Of a stretch of 28,368 nt of DNA, positions 15,635 to 23,425 are shown in pieces. Position 1 is the first letter of the stretch. Each line of letters begins with the position of its first letter. This DNA is from CAZWRV01 sp964636325 (GTDB taxonomy: Bacteria > Verrucomicrobiota > Lentisphaeria > Victivallales > GWF2-50-93). Made by a program: the position numbers and the translations under genes. The stretch is taken from the NCBI GenBank assembly GCA_964636325.1, contig CAZWRV010000087.1, forward strand, positions 1-28,368, given 5' to 3'. A model generated the notes under the pieces. It did not search any database. It was not told where the DNA came from and saw only the letters and a list, made by a program, of their open reading frames with translations.

Positions 15635-16891
15635 ATGGCCCATCTTCTCCTCATCGCGATAATCGCAATTCTCGTTCTCGACTACCTGCTCGACCTGTTC
15701 CTCGAATACCTCAACAGCACCCGCTGGAGCGATGAGGTGCCGCCGGAGCTGGAGGGCATCTACGACGCGGAGAAATACCGCAGGTCGCAGGAGTATGAGC
15801 GCGCAAATAGGAGGTTTTCGATCATATCCGGAACTTTTTCCCTGGCAGTTACGCTGCTCGTCCTTTTTTTCGGACTCCTCGGAACGCTCGACGGATGGCT
15901 GAGGCGAATCACCGAGCATCCGGCGCTACTCGCCATACTTTTCTTCGCGGCGGCAGGCCTCGCCGCGGACCTGCTGCATCTTCCGTTCGAAGCCTACGGC
16001 ACCTTCGTAATCGAGAAGAGGTTCGGATTCAACAAGACGACTCCGAGGACCTTTGTCCTCGACAAGATAAAGGGGCTACTTCTAAGTGCCGTCATCGGAG
16101 GAGTGCTTACGTTCGTCATCGTCCAAATCTATGAGTATGCGGGGAACATGTTCTGGATATACGCCTGGCTCGTGGCCGCGGCATTCTCGATCTTAATGGC
16201 CATGTTCTATTCGGAGCTGATCGTCCCGGTCTTCAACAAGCAGACGCCTCTCCCCGAGGGCAGCCTAAGGACTTCAATCGAAAAATTCGCGGCGAAGGCC
16301 GGCTTCAAGCTGAAGGACGTCTACGTGATCGACGGTTCGAAACGCTCCACCAAGGCGAACGCTTATTTCTCCGGGCTGGGGCCGAGGAAGCGGATCGTCC
16401 TATTCGACACCTTGATCAAGGATCATCCGGAGGAGGAGATAGTCGCGGTGCTGGCCCATGAAGTCGGACATTATAAGCTGAAGCATACTGCAATCGGCAT
16501 GGCCTGCGGCCTCGTGCAGGCGGGGCTGATGCTGTTCATCCTGTCAGTCTTCATCGCGAAGGAGTCGCCGCTTTCGTTCGCGATCTGCCAGGCTCTCGGC
16601 GGCGCGAAGGCAAGCTTCCACCTGGGCGTGACCGCGTTCGCGTTCCTCTTCAGCCCGGTATCGATGCTGATGGGACTTGCCATGAACATGGCCTCAAGGA
16701 GCTTCGAATATTCCGCCGACCGCTTCGCCGGGCTCGGCTTCGGGGCGGCCCCGATGATGGCTGCGCTTAAGAGGCTGTCAGTAAACCACTTGAGCAATCT
16801 CAGACCGCACCCGGCATATGTGTTCTTCCACTACTCGCACCCGCCGCTGCTGGACAGGCTCCGCGCCTTGGACGGGTTGCGCGGGAAGTGA
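15635..16891 (+). CDS. M48 family metallopeptidase, Ste24/CAAX-protease-like
   Basis: The 418-residue integral membrane protein is a zinc metalloprotease of the Ste24 type. HEVGH at residues 275-279 gives two zinc His ligands and the catalytic Glu, and E358 in SFEYSADRFA is the third ligand. The family's N-terminal layout is present, with several hydrophobic segments and the LPFEAYGTFVIEKRFGFNKT block. The DGSKRSTKANAYFSG motif that precedes the zinc site and a C-terminal HPPLLDRL also match. Bacterial members likely degrade or trim membrane proteins, since bacteria lack CAAX prenylation. It is the last gene of the plus-strand run starting at rpsO; repeats follow. Confidence 0.93.
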   Translation: MAHLLLIAIIAILVLDYLLDLFLEYLNSTRWSDEVPPELEGIYDAEKYRRSQEYERANRRFSIISGTFSLAVTLLVLFFGLLGTLDGWLRRITEHPALLAILFFAAAGLAADLLHLPFEAYGTFVIEKRFGFNKTTPRTFVLDKIKGLLLSAVIGGVLTFVIVQIYEYAGNMFWIYAWLVAAAFSILMAMFYSELIVPVFNKQTPLPEGSLRTSIEKFAAKAGFKLKDVYVIDGSKRSTKANAYFSGLGPRKRIVLFDTLIKDHPEEEIVAVLAHEVGHYKLKHTAIGMACGLVQAGLMLFILSVFIAKESPLSFAICQALGGAKASFHLGVTAFAFLFSPVSMLMGLAMNMASRSFEYSADRFAGLGFGAAPMMAALKRLSVNHLSNLRPHPAYVFFHYSHPPLLDRLRALDGLRGK

Positions 16892-16926
16892 CTGGCTGCG
16901 TTCAGGTGCCAGCAGGGGGAATCCTC

Positions 16927-17088
16927 AATATTTAAATTCCAAGCTCCAAATTCCAATTCAGAAATAAATTCCAATTTCAAACTCAAAACAAAGCGATTCA
17001 GAGTTTGGATATTTAAGTTTTAGTTTTGAGATTTATTTGGGATTTGGTGCTTGAAGGTTTGGATTTTTTGGTTGTGGGCGCAGCCCGC
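16927..17088. repeat. AT-rich palindromic repeat with GC hairpin, copy A1
   Basis: Most of the gap between two convergent genes (16892-17096) is an AT-rich imperfect inverted repeat. Its left arm contains TTTAAATTCCAAGCTCCAA and its right arm ATTTATTTGGGATTTGGTGC, around the centre 16995-17013 (GATTCAGAGTTTGGATATT). It ends with a GTGGGC-GCA-GCCCGC hairpin at 17074-17088, nine bases from the stop of the minus-strand gene. A second copy at 18663-18808 has the same order; the 19-base centres differ at one position. Base composition is strongly unlike the GC-rich flanks. It is non-coding and has no transposase, so a MITE-like or REP-like element is the nearest description. Confidence 0.8.
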
Positions 17089-17096
17089 AATAAAAT

Positions 17097-17840
17097 TTAT
17101 TCCGGGATGGGCTCGAAGGAGATGTCAAGTGCGTTCTTCCGTTCGCCATAAGACCATTTGACGTTGATTTTCGCGCCGATCTCGACGTCCGCGAGCTTTC
17201 CGGCGACGCCGGTACCGGCCTTCGCGTCCTTGAACGCATAGTATTCGCTCGTTCCGTTGTCGATGCTTATTATGAAGAAGGAATCGCCTTTTGCGGCCAG
17301 TTTCCCCTTGTCTATTCCGCTTTTCTCGGCGGGAGCGAGAAGCTGGATGTCGGTCAGCCTGAGCTGCTCGTCCTGTGCCCAGGAGAAGAAAATGCGGTTT
17401 CCGGCGGGGATGTCTTCGATCTTCGCGACGATGTCCTCGTCGAATCCGCCGCCGTCCTCGGGCTTGCCCCCCTTCCACGGCGGCAGGTAGCGGCGGGCCG
17501 TGTCCTCTCCGTCCTTTCTGATTTCCACGGTGGAGCCTTCCTTTGCTACGATTATGCCGGTGGTGAATCCGCTCTTCTCCTGCTTTTTCTTCTTTTTGCC
17601 GATGACAGGCGCCAGCTCGCTGGCGCTCTTGTCGTGCCTTTCAGACTTTTTCTCTTCGACCTTGCCGCCGGGATCCTGGAGGAAGGCGGGCAGGCGGTTC
17701 TTCTTCGTCTCGGATCCCTGCCCGTCTTCGTCCGACGCATTCACGCAGACAAGCCAAGACATAATTATTAAAGGGGCGAGAATGGCCGTAATCGACTTTT
17801 TATTATTCGTCGCCGCCTGATGCCTAGTCCATTTTCCCAT
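17097..17840 (-). CDS. Exported protein of unknown function
   Basis: I do not recognise a family. The 247-residue protein has a basic N-terminus and a hydrophobic stretch (about residues 17-33, SITAILAPLIIMSWLVC) like a Sec signal or anchor. A Lys/Glu-rich low-complexity region with KKKKKQEK follows. A likely beta-rich C-terminal part (about 90-247) alternates charged and hydrophobic residues, e.g. TTGIIVAKEGSTVEIRK and IDNGTSEYYAFKDAKAG. There is no clean lipobox before the Cys. The ATG lies inside a short repeat-like sequence (17838-17885), so the start is less certain. It is last in the speA-DUF2156-rpe run on the minus strand, 49 bases after rpe, and ends against repeat A1. Confidence 0.65.
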   Translation of the reverse strand: MGKWTRHQAATNNKKSITAILAPLIIMSWLVCVNASDEDGQGSETKKNRLPAFLQDPGGKVEEKKSERHDKSASELAPVIGKKKKKQEKSGFTTGIIVAKEGSTVEIRKDGEDTARRYLPPWKGGKPEDGGGFDEDIVAKIEDIPAGNRIFFSWAQDEQLRLTDIQLLAPAEKSGIDKGKLAAKGDSFFIISIDNGTSEYYAFKDAKAGTGVAGKLADVEIGAKINVKWSYGERKNALDISFEPIPE

Positions 17841-17885
17841 ATTCCCAATTTCCAGTTTCCAATTACAAATCTCCTGTTTCCTAAA
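17838..17885. repeat. Short AT-rich repeat-like sequence before the exported-protein gene
   Basis: The 49-base gap after rpe is built of near-repeats of TTCCCAATTTCC, CAGTTTCCAATT and CTCCTGTTTCC, a motif style related to but distinct from the longer repeats A1 and A2. On the minus strand it provides the AATTGGGAAT preceding the ATG at 17840. Only one copy is present in the window, so family status is inferred. Confidence 0.4.
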
Positions 17886-17889
17886 AACA

Positions 17890-18612
17890 TCACTGCTTCA
17901 GGACGGTATTGAGCTCGTTCTGCGCGCGGTGCAGTTCGTCTATCGCGGATTTCGCGCCCTTCGGGTTTCTGAACACCGAAGTGCCTGCCACCATGACGTT
18001 CGCGCCGTTTCGGGCTGCGGTCTTGACGGTGGCGCAGTCGATTCCTCCGTCGACCTGGAGGTGTATGGGCCTGAGCTGCTCCTGTATCTTCTCCCTGATG
18101 GCCCTGACCTTCGGCATCATGTCCTGCATGAACGACTGGCCTCCGAAACCAGGCTCGACGGTCATCACCAAGACGAGGTCGACAAGGTCTAGGATCGGGA
18201 ATATCTTTTCGGCGGGCGTCTTCGGCTTGAGGGAGATGCCCACCGAGCAGCCGAGGGCACGGATTTCGGCGGCGGTCTTTTCGAGATCGTCCTCGCATTC
18301 GACATGGAAGGTGATGTTGTCGGCGCCTGCGTCCGAGAACGGCCTGACGTACCTCCTAGGATTTGTCAGCATCAGGTGGACGTCGAAGGGGAGGATGCTC
18401 AGCCTGCTGATGCTTTCGAGCAGCGGCGGGCCGAAGGTCAGGTTCGGGACGAAATGGCCGTCCATGACGTCCGCATGGATGATGTCGGCGCCTGCGTCCT
18501 CGACTGTCCTGATTTCATCCCCGAGCCTTGCGAAGTCCGCGGCGAGTATGGACGGCGCGGCGAGGAGCCTTTTCGCGTCAAGCTGGGTCAGCGGATGTTT
18601 TATTTCCTTCAT
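17890..18612 (-). CDS. rpe: Ribulose-phosphate 3-epimerase
   Basis: Rpe interconverts ribulose 5-phosphate and xylulose 5-phosphate in the pentose phosphate pathway. The 240-residue TIM barrel has the expected ligands in order: SILAADF, IHADVMDGHFVPNLTFG (metal His/Asp and catalytic Asp), DVHLM, HVE, MTVEPGFGGQSF and LQVDGGI (second catalytic Asp). The frame is open to 18714, but that extension (reading KFEIYFELGAWNLEF) is translated repeat A2. Of two nearby ATGs, 18612 has GGAG 8 bases ahead, whereas 18618 leaves only 2 bases, so I chose 18612. It lies between the DUF2156 gene and the exported protein on the same strand. Confidence 0.95.
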   Translation of the reverse strand: MKEIKHPLTQLDAKRLLAAPSILAADFARLGDEIRTVEDAGADIIHADVMDGHFVPNLTFGPPLLESISRLSILPFDVHLMLTNPRRYVRPFSDAGADNITFHVECEDDLEKTAAEIRALGCSVGISLKPKTPAEKIFPILDLVDLVLVMTVEPGFGGQSFMQDMMPKVRAIREKIQEQLRPIHLQVDGGIDCATVKTAARNGANVMVAGTSVFRNPKGAKSAIDELHRAQNELNTVLKQ

Positions 18613-18662
18613 CGTCATGTCTCCATACGGTTCGATGCCGGGCGCCGGAAATTCCACCAGTC

Positions 18663-18808
18663 GATTAAATTCCAAATTCCAAGCGCCAAGTTCAAAGTAA
18701 ATCTCAAACTTCAATATCCAAGCTCTGAATCACGCCGTTTGGAAATTGTGAATTGGAATTTATTTGAGATTTGGGTGCTTGGAATTTTGGGTTGCGGGCA
18801 GAGCCCGC
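18663..18808. repeat. AT-rich palindromic repeat with GC hairpin, copy A2
   Basis: This is the second copy of the element at 16927-17088. Arms AAATTCCAAATTCCAAGCGC and GAATTGGAATTTATTTGAG face each other around the centre 18713-18731. Read on the minus strand, the centre matches the A1 plus-strand centre at 18 of 19 bases. The hairpin GCGGGC-AGA-GCCCGC lies at 18794-18808. The element covers the 3' end of the DUF2156 gene and most of the leader before rpe. The hairpin sits on the higher-coordinate side in both copies while the centres are inverted, so the two modules do not keep a fixed relative orientation. Confidence 0.8.
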
Positions 18809-19705
18809 CTTAGGATACAGCGTATAGTCCACCTTGAATACGTCGGGGCGGTATGATTTCTTCGCGTTCCTGAGCCCTTCGATGCCGAGATCCTGCTCCC
18901 TGTTGATATAGCGGCATCTCCCTTTGACCGCGTTTGCCGTCTCCCAGTTGACCGCCTGGGCGGCGCCCTTGACTGAACTGTCATATTTCTCGAAGTGGAC
19001 GACGCATGTCCCATTGAAAATGCTGAACGCGCTGAAGGCGACCAGTTTTCCGGCCGACATGACGGCGACGCCTTCCATGCCAAGTTCGGCGAAGTTGGAG
19101 AAGGCCGCCCTCATTGCGGACTTCTCGTGGGAGAGCCCTGCGATGTCGCAGGTCTTCTCGACGCACCAGCTTTCGGCGAGCGCGAAGCATTCGTCCAGGA
19201 GATTTCCCGTCACCGGCACGGTCCTGCAGTCCGGGCATTTGCGCCGGAACTGGTTGAGCAGGTTCTTCTTGCTGTGGAACCGCGGGCCGCGGAGGGCGGA
19301 AAGATTTTCGGCCTCGTGGATGTAGTCGGCCTGCCCCTCGTCCAGCTCGCAGGCGAAGAACTCATGGATGAGCCTCTCCCGTTCCACGTAGGACTGCGGC
19401 GCATGCGACACGGCCGCTTCCGGCCTCCCGGCCAGTGTCTTGGAGAAGATGGAGAAAAGGGCGCCTGGAGACGGTTCCTTTCCGGCGGGCATGAGCAGTT
19501 CGTCGTCATTGTCGAAGAGAACCACCAGCGAGCCGTCGTGCTCGGCCCATTTTGTGCCGCATATGTCCTTCCAGATGAAGAGGTTGGTGAAGCAGTATTC
19601 GCACGGCAGCAGCGGATCCGGGGGGATGAGCGATTCGATGATGGCCCTGTCCTGAAGGCGCACAGGGCTGAATGCCGTTGCGGATTCTATATGCGGGGGT
19701 TGCAT
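18704..19705 (-). CDS. DUF2156 (phosphatidylglycerol lysyltransferase C-terminal-like) protein
   Basis: The 333-residue protein matches the acyltransferase-fold family DUF2156, related to the aminoacyl-transfer domain of MprF/LPG synthases. It shows PCEYCFTNLFIWKD near the N-terminus, GPRFHSKKNLLNQFRRKCP in the middle, and YINREQDLGIEGLRNAKKSY near the C-terminus. Stand-alone members lack the membrane domain of MprF; their reaction is unsettled. The last 34 residues (from AGSARNPKF) are encoded by repeat A2, so the natural end was probably near DYTLYPK at about residue 299. The open frame runs upstream to 20446 inside speA, but MQPPHIES at 19705, 14 bases after the speA stop, is the sensible start. 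The Shine-Dalgarno sequence is poorly placed. Confidence 0.85.
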   Translation of the reverse strand: MQPPHIESATAFSPVRLQDRAIIESLIPPDPLLPCEYCFTNLFIWKDICGTKWAEHDGSLVVLFDNDDELLMPAGKEPSPGALFSIFSKTLAGRPEAAVSHAPQSYVERERLIHEFFACELDEGQADYIHEAENLSALRGPRFHSKKNLLNQFRRKCPDCRTVPVTGNLLDECFALAESWCVEKTCDIAGLSHEKSAMRAAFSNFAELGMEGVAVMSAGKLVAFSAFSIFNGTCVVHFEKYDSSVKGAAQAVNWETANAVKGRCRYINREQDLGIEGLRNAKKSYRPDVFKVDYTLYPKAGSARNPKFQAPKSQINSNSQFPNGVIQSLDIEV

Positions 19706-19719
19706 GGTGCGCCGAACAT

Positions 19720-21639
19720 CTACCTCTCGAAATATGTGTAGCCCCTGAGCCCGGCCTCGTATGCGTCCATGATCTTCTTCCTGTCCTCGGCGCTTATCAG
19801 GCTGTTCTCGATGGCGTGCTCGGCCATCTCGCGGACACGCTCGGCCATGGCCTTCGTGTCGTATTCTACATACGAGAGGACGTCGGAGACGGAATCGCCC
19901 TCTATCTCCTTGACGAACTCGAACTTGCCGTCCTCCTTGATCCTGACGCTGACTACGTTTGTGTCGCCGAGGAGGTTGTGGAGGTCGCCGAGGGTCTCCT
20001 GGTATGCGCCGACGAGGAAGACGCCGACGTAGTATTCCTCGCCGGGCCTGATCTCGTGGAGCGGGAGGCAGTGCCTGACGTCGTGGAGGTCGATGAAGTT
20101 GTCGATCTTTCCGTCGCAGTCGCATGTGATGTCGGAGATGTATCCGGTCCTGGTCGGCTGCTCGTTGAGCCTGTGAAGGGGCATTATCGGGAAGAGGTGC
20201 TTGATTGCCCAGGAGTCGGGGAGCGACTGGAAGACGCTGAAGTTCCCATAGTATATGTCGGCGAGGGCGGAGTCGAGGTGCTCGAAGGAGTCGGGGACGT
20301 ATTTGAGCTTCTGCACCTCCCTGGCGATGTTGTTCATGATGTGCCAGAAGATGCTTTCGGCGAGAGCCCTCTCCCGAAGCGGGATTTCGCCGAGCTTGAA
20401 GCGCTGCCTTATCTCGTCGCGGTAGAAGATTGCGTCGTTGTAGCATTCCTGGAGCTTCCTAGGCGATATCGCCTTTACGACCTCGAAGAGGTTGGCCGTC
20501 AGCGGGTTGCAGCTTTCGGGGAGGCCGTCGACCGGGGGCGCCTCGAACTTGCTGACGTCGAGTATGTTGAAGAGGAGGACCGAGTAGTAGGCGACGGTAG
20601 CCCTTCCCGACTCGGTGATCAGCGTCGGGTGCGGGATACCGCTGTCGTTGCATGTGCTGATGACGGTCTCGATGATGTCGGCGCAGTATTCCTCTACGGT
20701 GTAGTTCCTGCTGCTCGGGAAGTTGGTGTGCGAGCCGTCGTAGTCCACCGCCAGGCCGCCGCCCAGGTCGAGGTAGCCCATCTCGGCGCCCTCCTGGTGA
20801 AGGCCCGCGTACACCCTGCACGCCTCGAGGACGCCGGAGCGGATGTCGCGGATGTTGGGGATCTGCGATCCGATGTGGTAGTGGAGGAGCTTCAGGCAGT
20901 CTAGCATGCCGTTCTGCCTGAGCGTGTTGACCGCGTCGATGATCTCGTGCATGCTGAGGCCGAAGACGCTCCTGTCGCCGCCGGACTCCGTCCACTGGCC
21001 GCCGGCGCGGGTGGAGAGCTTGATCCTGATTCCGAGCATCGGCCTGATGCCGAGCTCGCGCGACTTGTCCATTATCACCTTGATCTCGCTAGGCATCTCG
21101 ATCACGAAGAAGCACCGGATCCCCATCTTGCGGGCGTAGAGGCCCAGCTCGATGAACTCCTCGTCCTTGTAGCCGTTGCATATGAGGCAGGCCTCGGAAT
21201 CCTTCATCATGGAGATGGCGGCTATGAGCTCCGCCTTGCTGCCGGCCTCGAGGCCGTGGTGGAACGGCAGTCCGAATCGGGTGATCTCCTCGAGCACCTG
21301 CTCCTGCTGGTTGACCTTGATCGGGTAGACCCCCCTGTATTCGCCCCGGTAGCCCAGATCCTTCATCACCGTCCTGAAGCTTTCGTGGAGGCGGGATATC
21401 TGGGAGTCGAGGATGTTCTGCAGGCGTAGGAGAACCGGCATGCCGAGCCCCCGCTGCTTCATGCCGGAGATTATTTCCATGAGGCTTATCTTCGGCGAGA
21501 CGCCGTTCCTGCCGAAGGGGGTGACGACCACGTTGCCGTCCTCGGAGATGTCGAAGTATCCCGAACTCCAGTTGTGTATTCCGTAAAGCTCCTTCGACTT
21601 TTCTATGGTCCACCGCTCCAGGGCGTCGTTCTTTATCAC
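19720..21639 (-). CDS. speA: Biosynthetic arginine decarboxylase
   Basis: SpeA is a PLP enzyme of the alanine-racemase fold that decarboxylates arginine to agmatine, the first step of the agmatine route to putrescine. The 639-residue length fits (E. coli about 658). The PLP lysine is K108 in YPIKVNQ. Other family blocks are GLEAGSKAELIAA, ICNGYKDEEFI, GIRIKLSTRAGGQW, HYHIGSQIPNI, LDLGGGLAVDYDGS and TESGRA. The frame is open to a GTG at 21720, but a good promoter (21683-21711) overlaps that part, so translation must start downstream. GTG 21639 (MIKNDALERW) has GGAG 11 bases ahead; GTG 21651 is the alternative. It heads the minus-strand run speA-DUF2156-rpe. No agmatinase or agmatine deiminase gene is in view. 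Confidence 0.94.
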   Translation of the reverse strand: MIKNDALERWTIEKSKELYGIHNWSSGYFDISEDGNVVVTPFGRNGVSPKISLMEIISGMKQRGLGMPVLLRLQNILDSQISRLHESFRTVMKDLGYRGEYRGVYPIKVNQQEQVLEEITRFGLPFHHGLEAGSKAELIAAISMMKDSEACLICNGYKDEEFIELGLYARKMGIRCFFVIEMPSEIKVIMDKSRELGIRPMLGIRIKLSTRAGGQWTESGGDRSVFGLSMHEIIDAVNTLRQNGMLDCLKLLHYHIGSQIPNIRDIRSGVLEACRVYAGLHQEGAEMGYLDLGGGLAVDYDGSHTNFPSSRNYTVEEYCADIIETVISTCNDSGIPHPTLITESGRATVAYYSVLLFNILDVSKFEAPPVDGLPESCNPLTANLFEVVKAISPRKLQECYNDAIFYRDEIRQRFKLGEIPLRERALAESIFWHIMNNIAREVQKLKYVPDSFEHLDSALADIYYGNFSVFQSLPDSWAIKHLFPIMPLHRLNEQPTRTGYISDITCDCDGKIDNFIDLHDVRHCLPLHEIRPGEEYYVGVFLVGAYQETLGDLHNLLGDTNVVSVRIKEDGKFEFVKEIEGDSVSDVLSYVEYDTKAMAERVREMAEHAIENSLISAEDRKKIMDAYEAGLRGYTYFER

Positions 21640-21682
21640 GGCCGGGATCACTCCATTTTCTGCTGTTGAAACAAGTAGGCAG

Positions 21683-21711
21683 ATTCTAACATTTGAAGCA
21701 TGCAAAATCAA
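21683..21711 (-). promoter_or_regulatory. Sigma-70-type promoter of speA
   Basis: On the minus strand TTGATT (21706-21711) and TAGAAT (21683-21688) are separated by exactly 17 bases. Transcription would begin near 21676, giving a leader of about 35 bases to the GTG at 21639. The 187-base divergent region to pgi holds no other clear signal; a TATAGC near 21783 could be a weak pgi -10. Confidence 0.6.
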
Positions 21712-21826
21712 ACGTCCCACGCAACGAAAAACGGAGTTATTTCAGATTTCGGCGCGGCCTGTGGAAAATGGAGCTTCGCAGTATAGCTTATGCGGCATTC
21801 CAGAAAACAAAATCACGGAGAAGATC

Positions 21827-23425
21827 ATGGACGCAAATGCCTGGATAGAGAGGAACGGGAGATACACCATAACCGACGGCGGGACGGGCTTCTCGCTGAA
21901 CGTCGCCGGCATGAAGTTCGCGGACGGCGAAATCGCGGGCCTCTCTGAGAAAAGCTCGCAGGCGCACCTGGGGATGCGGGCCATCGAGGCCGGCGAGATC
22001 AAGAATCCCGACGAGAAGCGGAAGGTGACTCATTTCACAGACAGGGCCATCTACCCGAAGACGGAGCTTTTCGCTGACGTAGAGAAGTTCGCCTCCGACC
22101 TGCGCAGGGGCCTGATCAAGGGTTCGACCGGCGCCAGGATAGAAAGCGCGGTGATCAACGGCATCGGCGGCTCGGCGCTCGGCCCGCAGCTCATGCAGTT
22201 CGCGGTCAACGGCCCGTACTGGAACGAGCTTCCGAGGCGGGCCAGGAAGAAATGGCTGAAAATCTATTTCCTGGACAACACCGACAGCGCCGGGATCGCC
22301 GACCTGCTGGCCGCAGCTGACCTGAAGGGCACGGTCGTCGTCAACATCTCCAAGTCCGGCGGCACGCAGGAGACAAAGAACAACATGATAGCCCTCAGGG
22401 ACATTTATCTGAAGGCGGGCCTCGACTATGCCAGGCACTTCTGCGCGATAACCATGGAGGGCAGCGAACTCGACCGTTTCGCCAAGGCCGAAAAATTCCT
22501 CAAGATATTCCCGATGGCCGACTCGATCGGCGGCAGGACCAGCGTGACAAGCGTCGTCGGCCACCTGCCGGCAGCCCTCGCCGGCATAGACTTCCGCTCG
22601 TTCCTGAGGGGCGCCTGCAAGATGGACGGAATGACCAGGACGCCGGTGGTGAAGAACAATCCGTCCTACCTGCTGGCCGCGATGTGGTATCTCGCCGGCG
22701 CCGGGCGCGGCGACAGGAACATGGTCATAGTTCCGTATTCCGACAGGCTGGTCCTGCTGTCCAAATACCTCCAGCAGCTCGTCATGGAAAGCCTCGGCAA
22801 GGAGAAGGACCTCGACGGAAAGATTGTGCACCAGGGCCTGAACGTCTTCGGCAACAAGGGCGGCACCGATGCGCACGCCTTCATACAGCAGCTCAACGAC
22901 GGTAGGGACGACTTCTTCGTGACCTTCATCGAGGTGCTCAAGGACAGGATGGACCTGCCGGTGGAGGACGGCATAAGCATGGGAGACTACCTGCACGGCT
23001 TCCTCTGCGGACTCTCCTCGGCCCTGCTTTCCAAGGGGCGCCAGGTCATCAGGCTGCAGATCCGCGACGTGGACGAATACAACATGGGCATGCTAATCGC
23101 ACTCTATGAGAGGGCCGTCGCGTTCTACGCGGAACTAATACATATAAACGCCTTCCACCAGCCCGGCGTCCAGGCGTACAAGCTGGCAAGCAAGGGCGTC
23201 ATATCCCTCCTCAAGGATGTGGAGGGCTTCATAGCATCGTCCGAAGGCTTCACCGGAACCGCCGCCGAGATATCCGCCAAGCTCGGCCGGCCCGGCGACG
23301 AGCTCGATGTCGACGGAATCCTCGCGAAGTTCGCTGAAAACGCCCCCGGCAGGAAGATCGGTGGATGTCACGTCACCCGCAAATGGTCAGCTCGGAAGGG
23401 CTGGATATACAGCGTCCTGAAGTGA
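21827..23425 (+). CDS. pgi: Glucose-6-phosphate isomerase
   Basis: Pgi interconverts glucose 6-phosphate and fructose 6-phosphate in glycolysis and gluconeogenesis. The 532-residue chain carries the sugar-isomerase motifs: GIGGSALGP at 112-120, the phosphate-binding SKSGGTQET at 175-183, GGRTSVTS, and the catalytic segment around HQGLNVFGNKGGTDAH. The C-terminal INAFHQPGVQAYK matches the NxFDQxGVE-type block, with His in place of the usual Asp. The open frame extends upstream to 21605 through the intergenic region; ATG 21827 has GGAG six bases ahead and is the proper start. It diverges from speA. The stop overlaps a GTG that starts the next gene (GTGA). Confidence 0.95.
   Translation: MDANAWIERNGRYTITDGGTGFSLNVAGMKFADGEIAGLSEKSSQAHLGMRAIEAGEIKNPDEKRKVTHFTDRAIYPKTELFADVEKFASDLRRGLIKGSTGARIESAVINGIGGSALGPQLMQFAVNGPYWNELPRRARKKWLKIYFLDNTDSAGIADLLAAADLKGTVVVNISKSGGTQETKNNMIALRDIYLKAGLDYARHFCAITMEGSELDRFAKAEKFLKIFPMADSIGGRTSVTSVVGHLPAALAGIDFRSFLRGACKMDGMTRTPVVKNNPSYLLAAMWYLAGAGRGDRNMVIVPYSDRLVLLSKYLQQLVMESLGKEKDLDGKIVHQGLNVFGNKGGTDAHAFIQQLNDGRDDFFVTFIEVLKDRMDLPVEDGISMGDYLHGFLCGLSSALLSKGRQVIRLQIRDVDEYNMGMLIALYERAVAFYAELIHINAFHQPGVQAYKLASKGVISLLKDVEGFIASSEGFTGTAAEISAKLGRPGDELDVDGILAKFAENAPGRKIGGCHVTRKWSARKGWIYSVLK

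Noticed and set aside
16927..18808. CRISPR array
   Set aside because: The repeats are two imperfect palindromes 1.6 kb apart with genes between, not regular direct repeats with spacers, and no cas gene is present.
19706..20446. Upstream extension of the DUF2156 frame
   Set aside because: It is entirely inside speA in another frame with shadow-like Arg-rich composition; homology begins after MQPPHIES.
19672..20904. 410-codon open frame antisense to speA
   Set aside because: Val/Asp/Glu-rich shadow of speA; no motif or ribosome-binding site.
21640..21720. Upstream GTG start of speA at 21720
   Set aside because: A TTGATT-17-TAGAAT promoter lies within this stretch, so it would precede the transcript.
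21788..22996. 402-codon open frame antisense to pgi
   Set aside because: A mirror of pgi codon bias; no protein family features.
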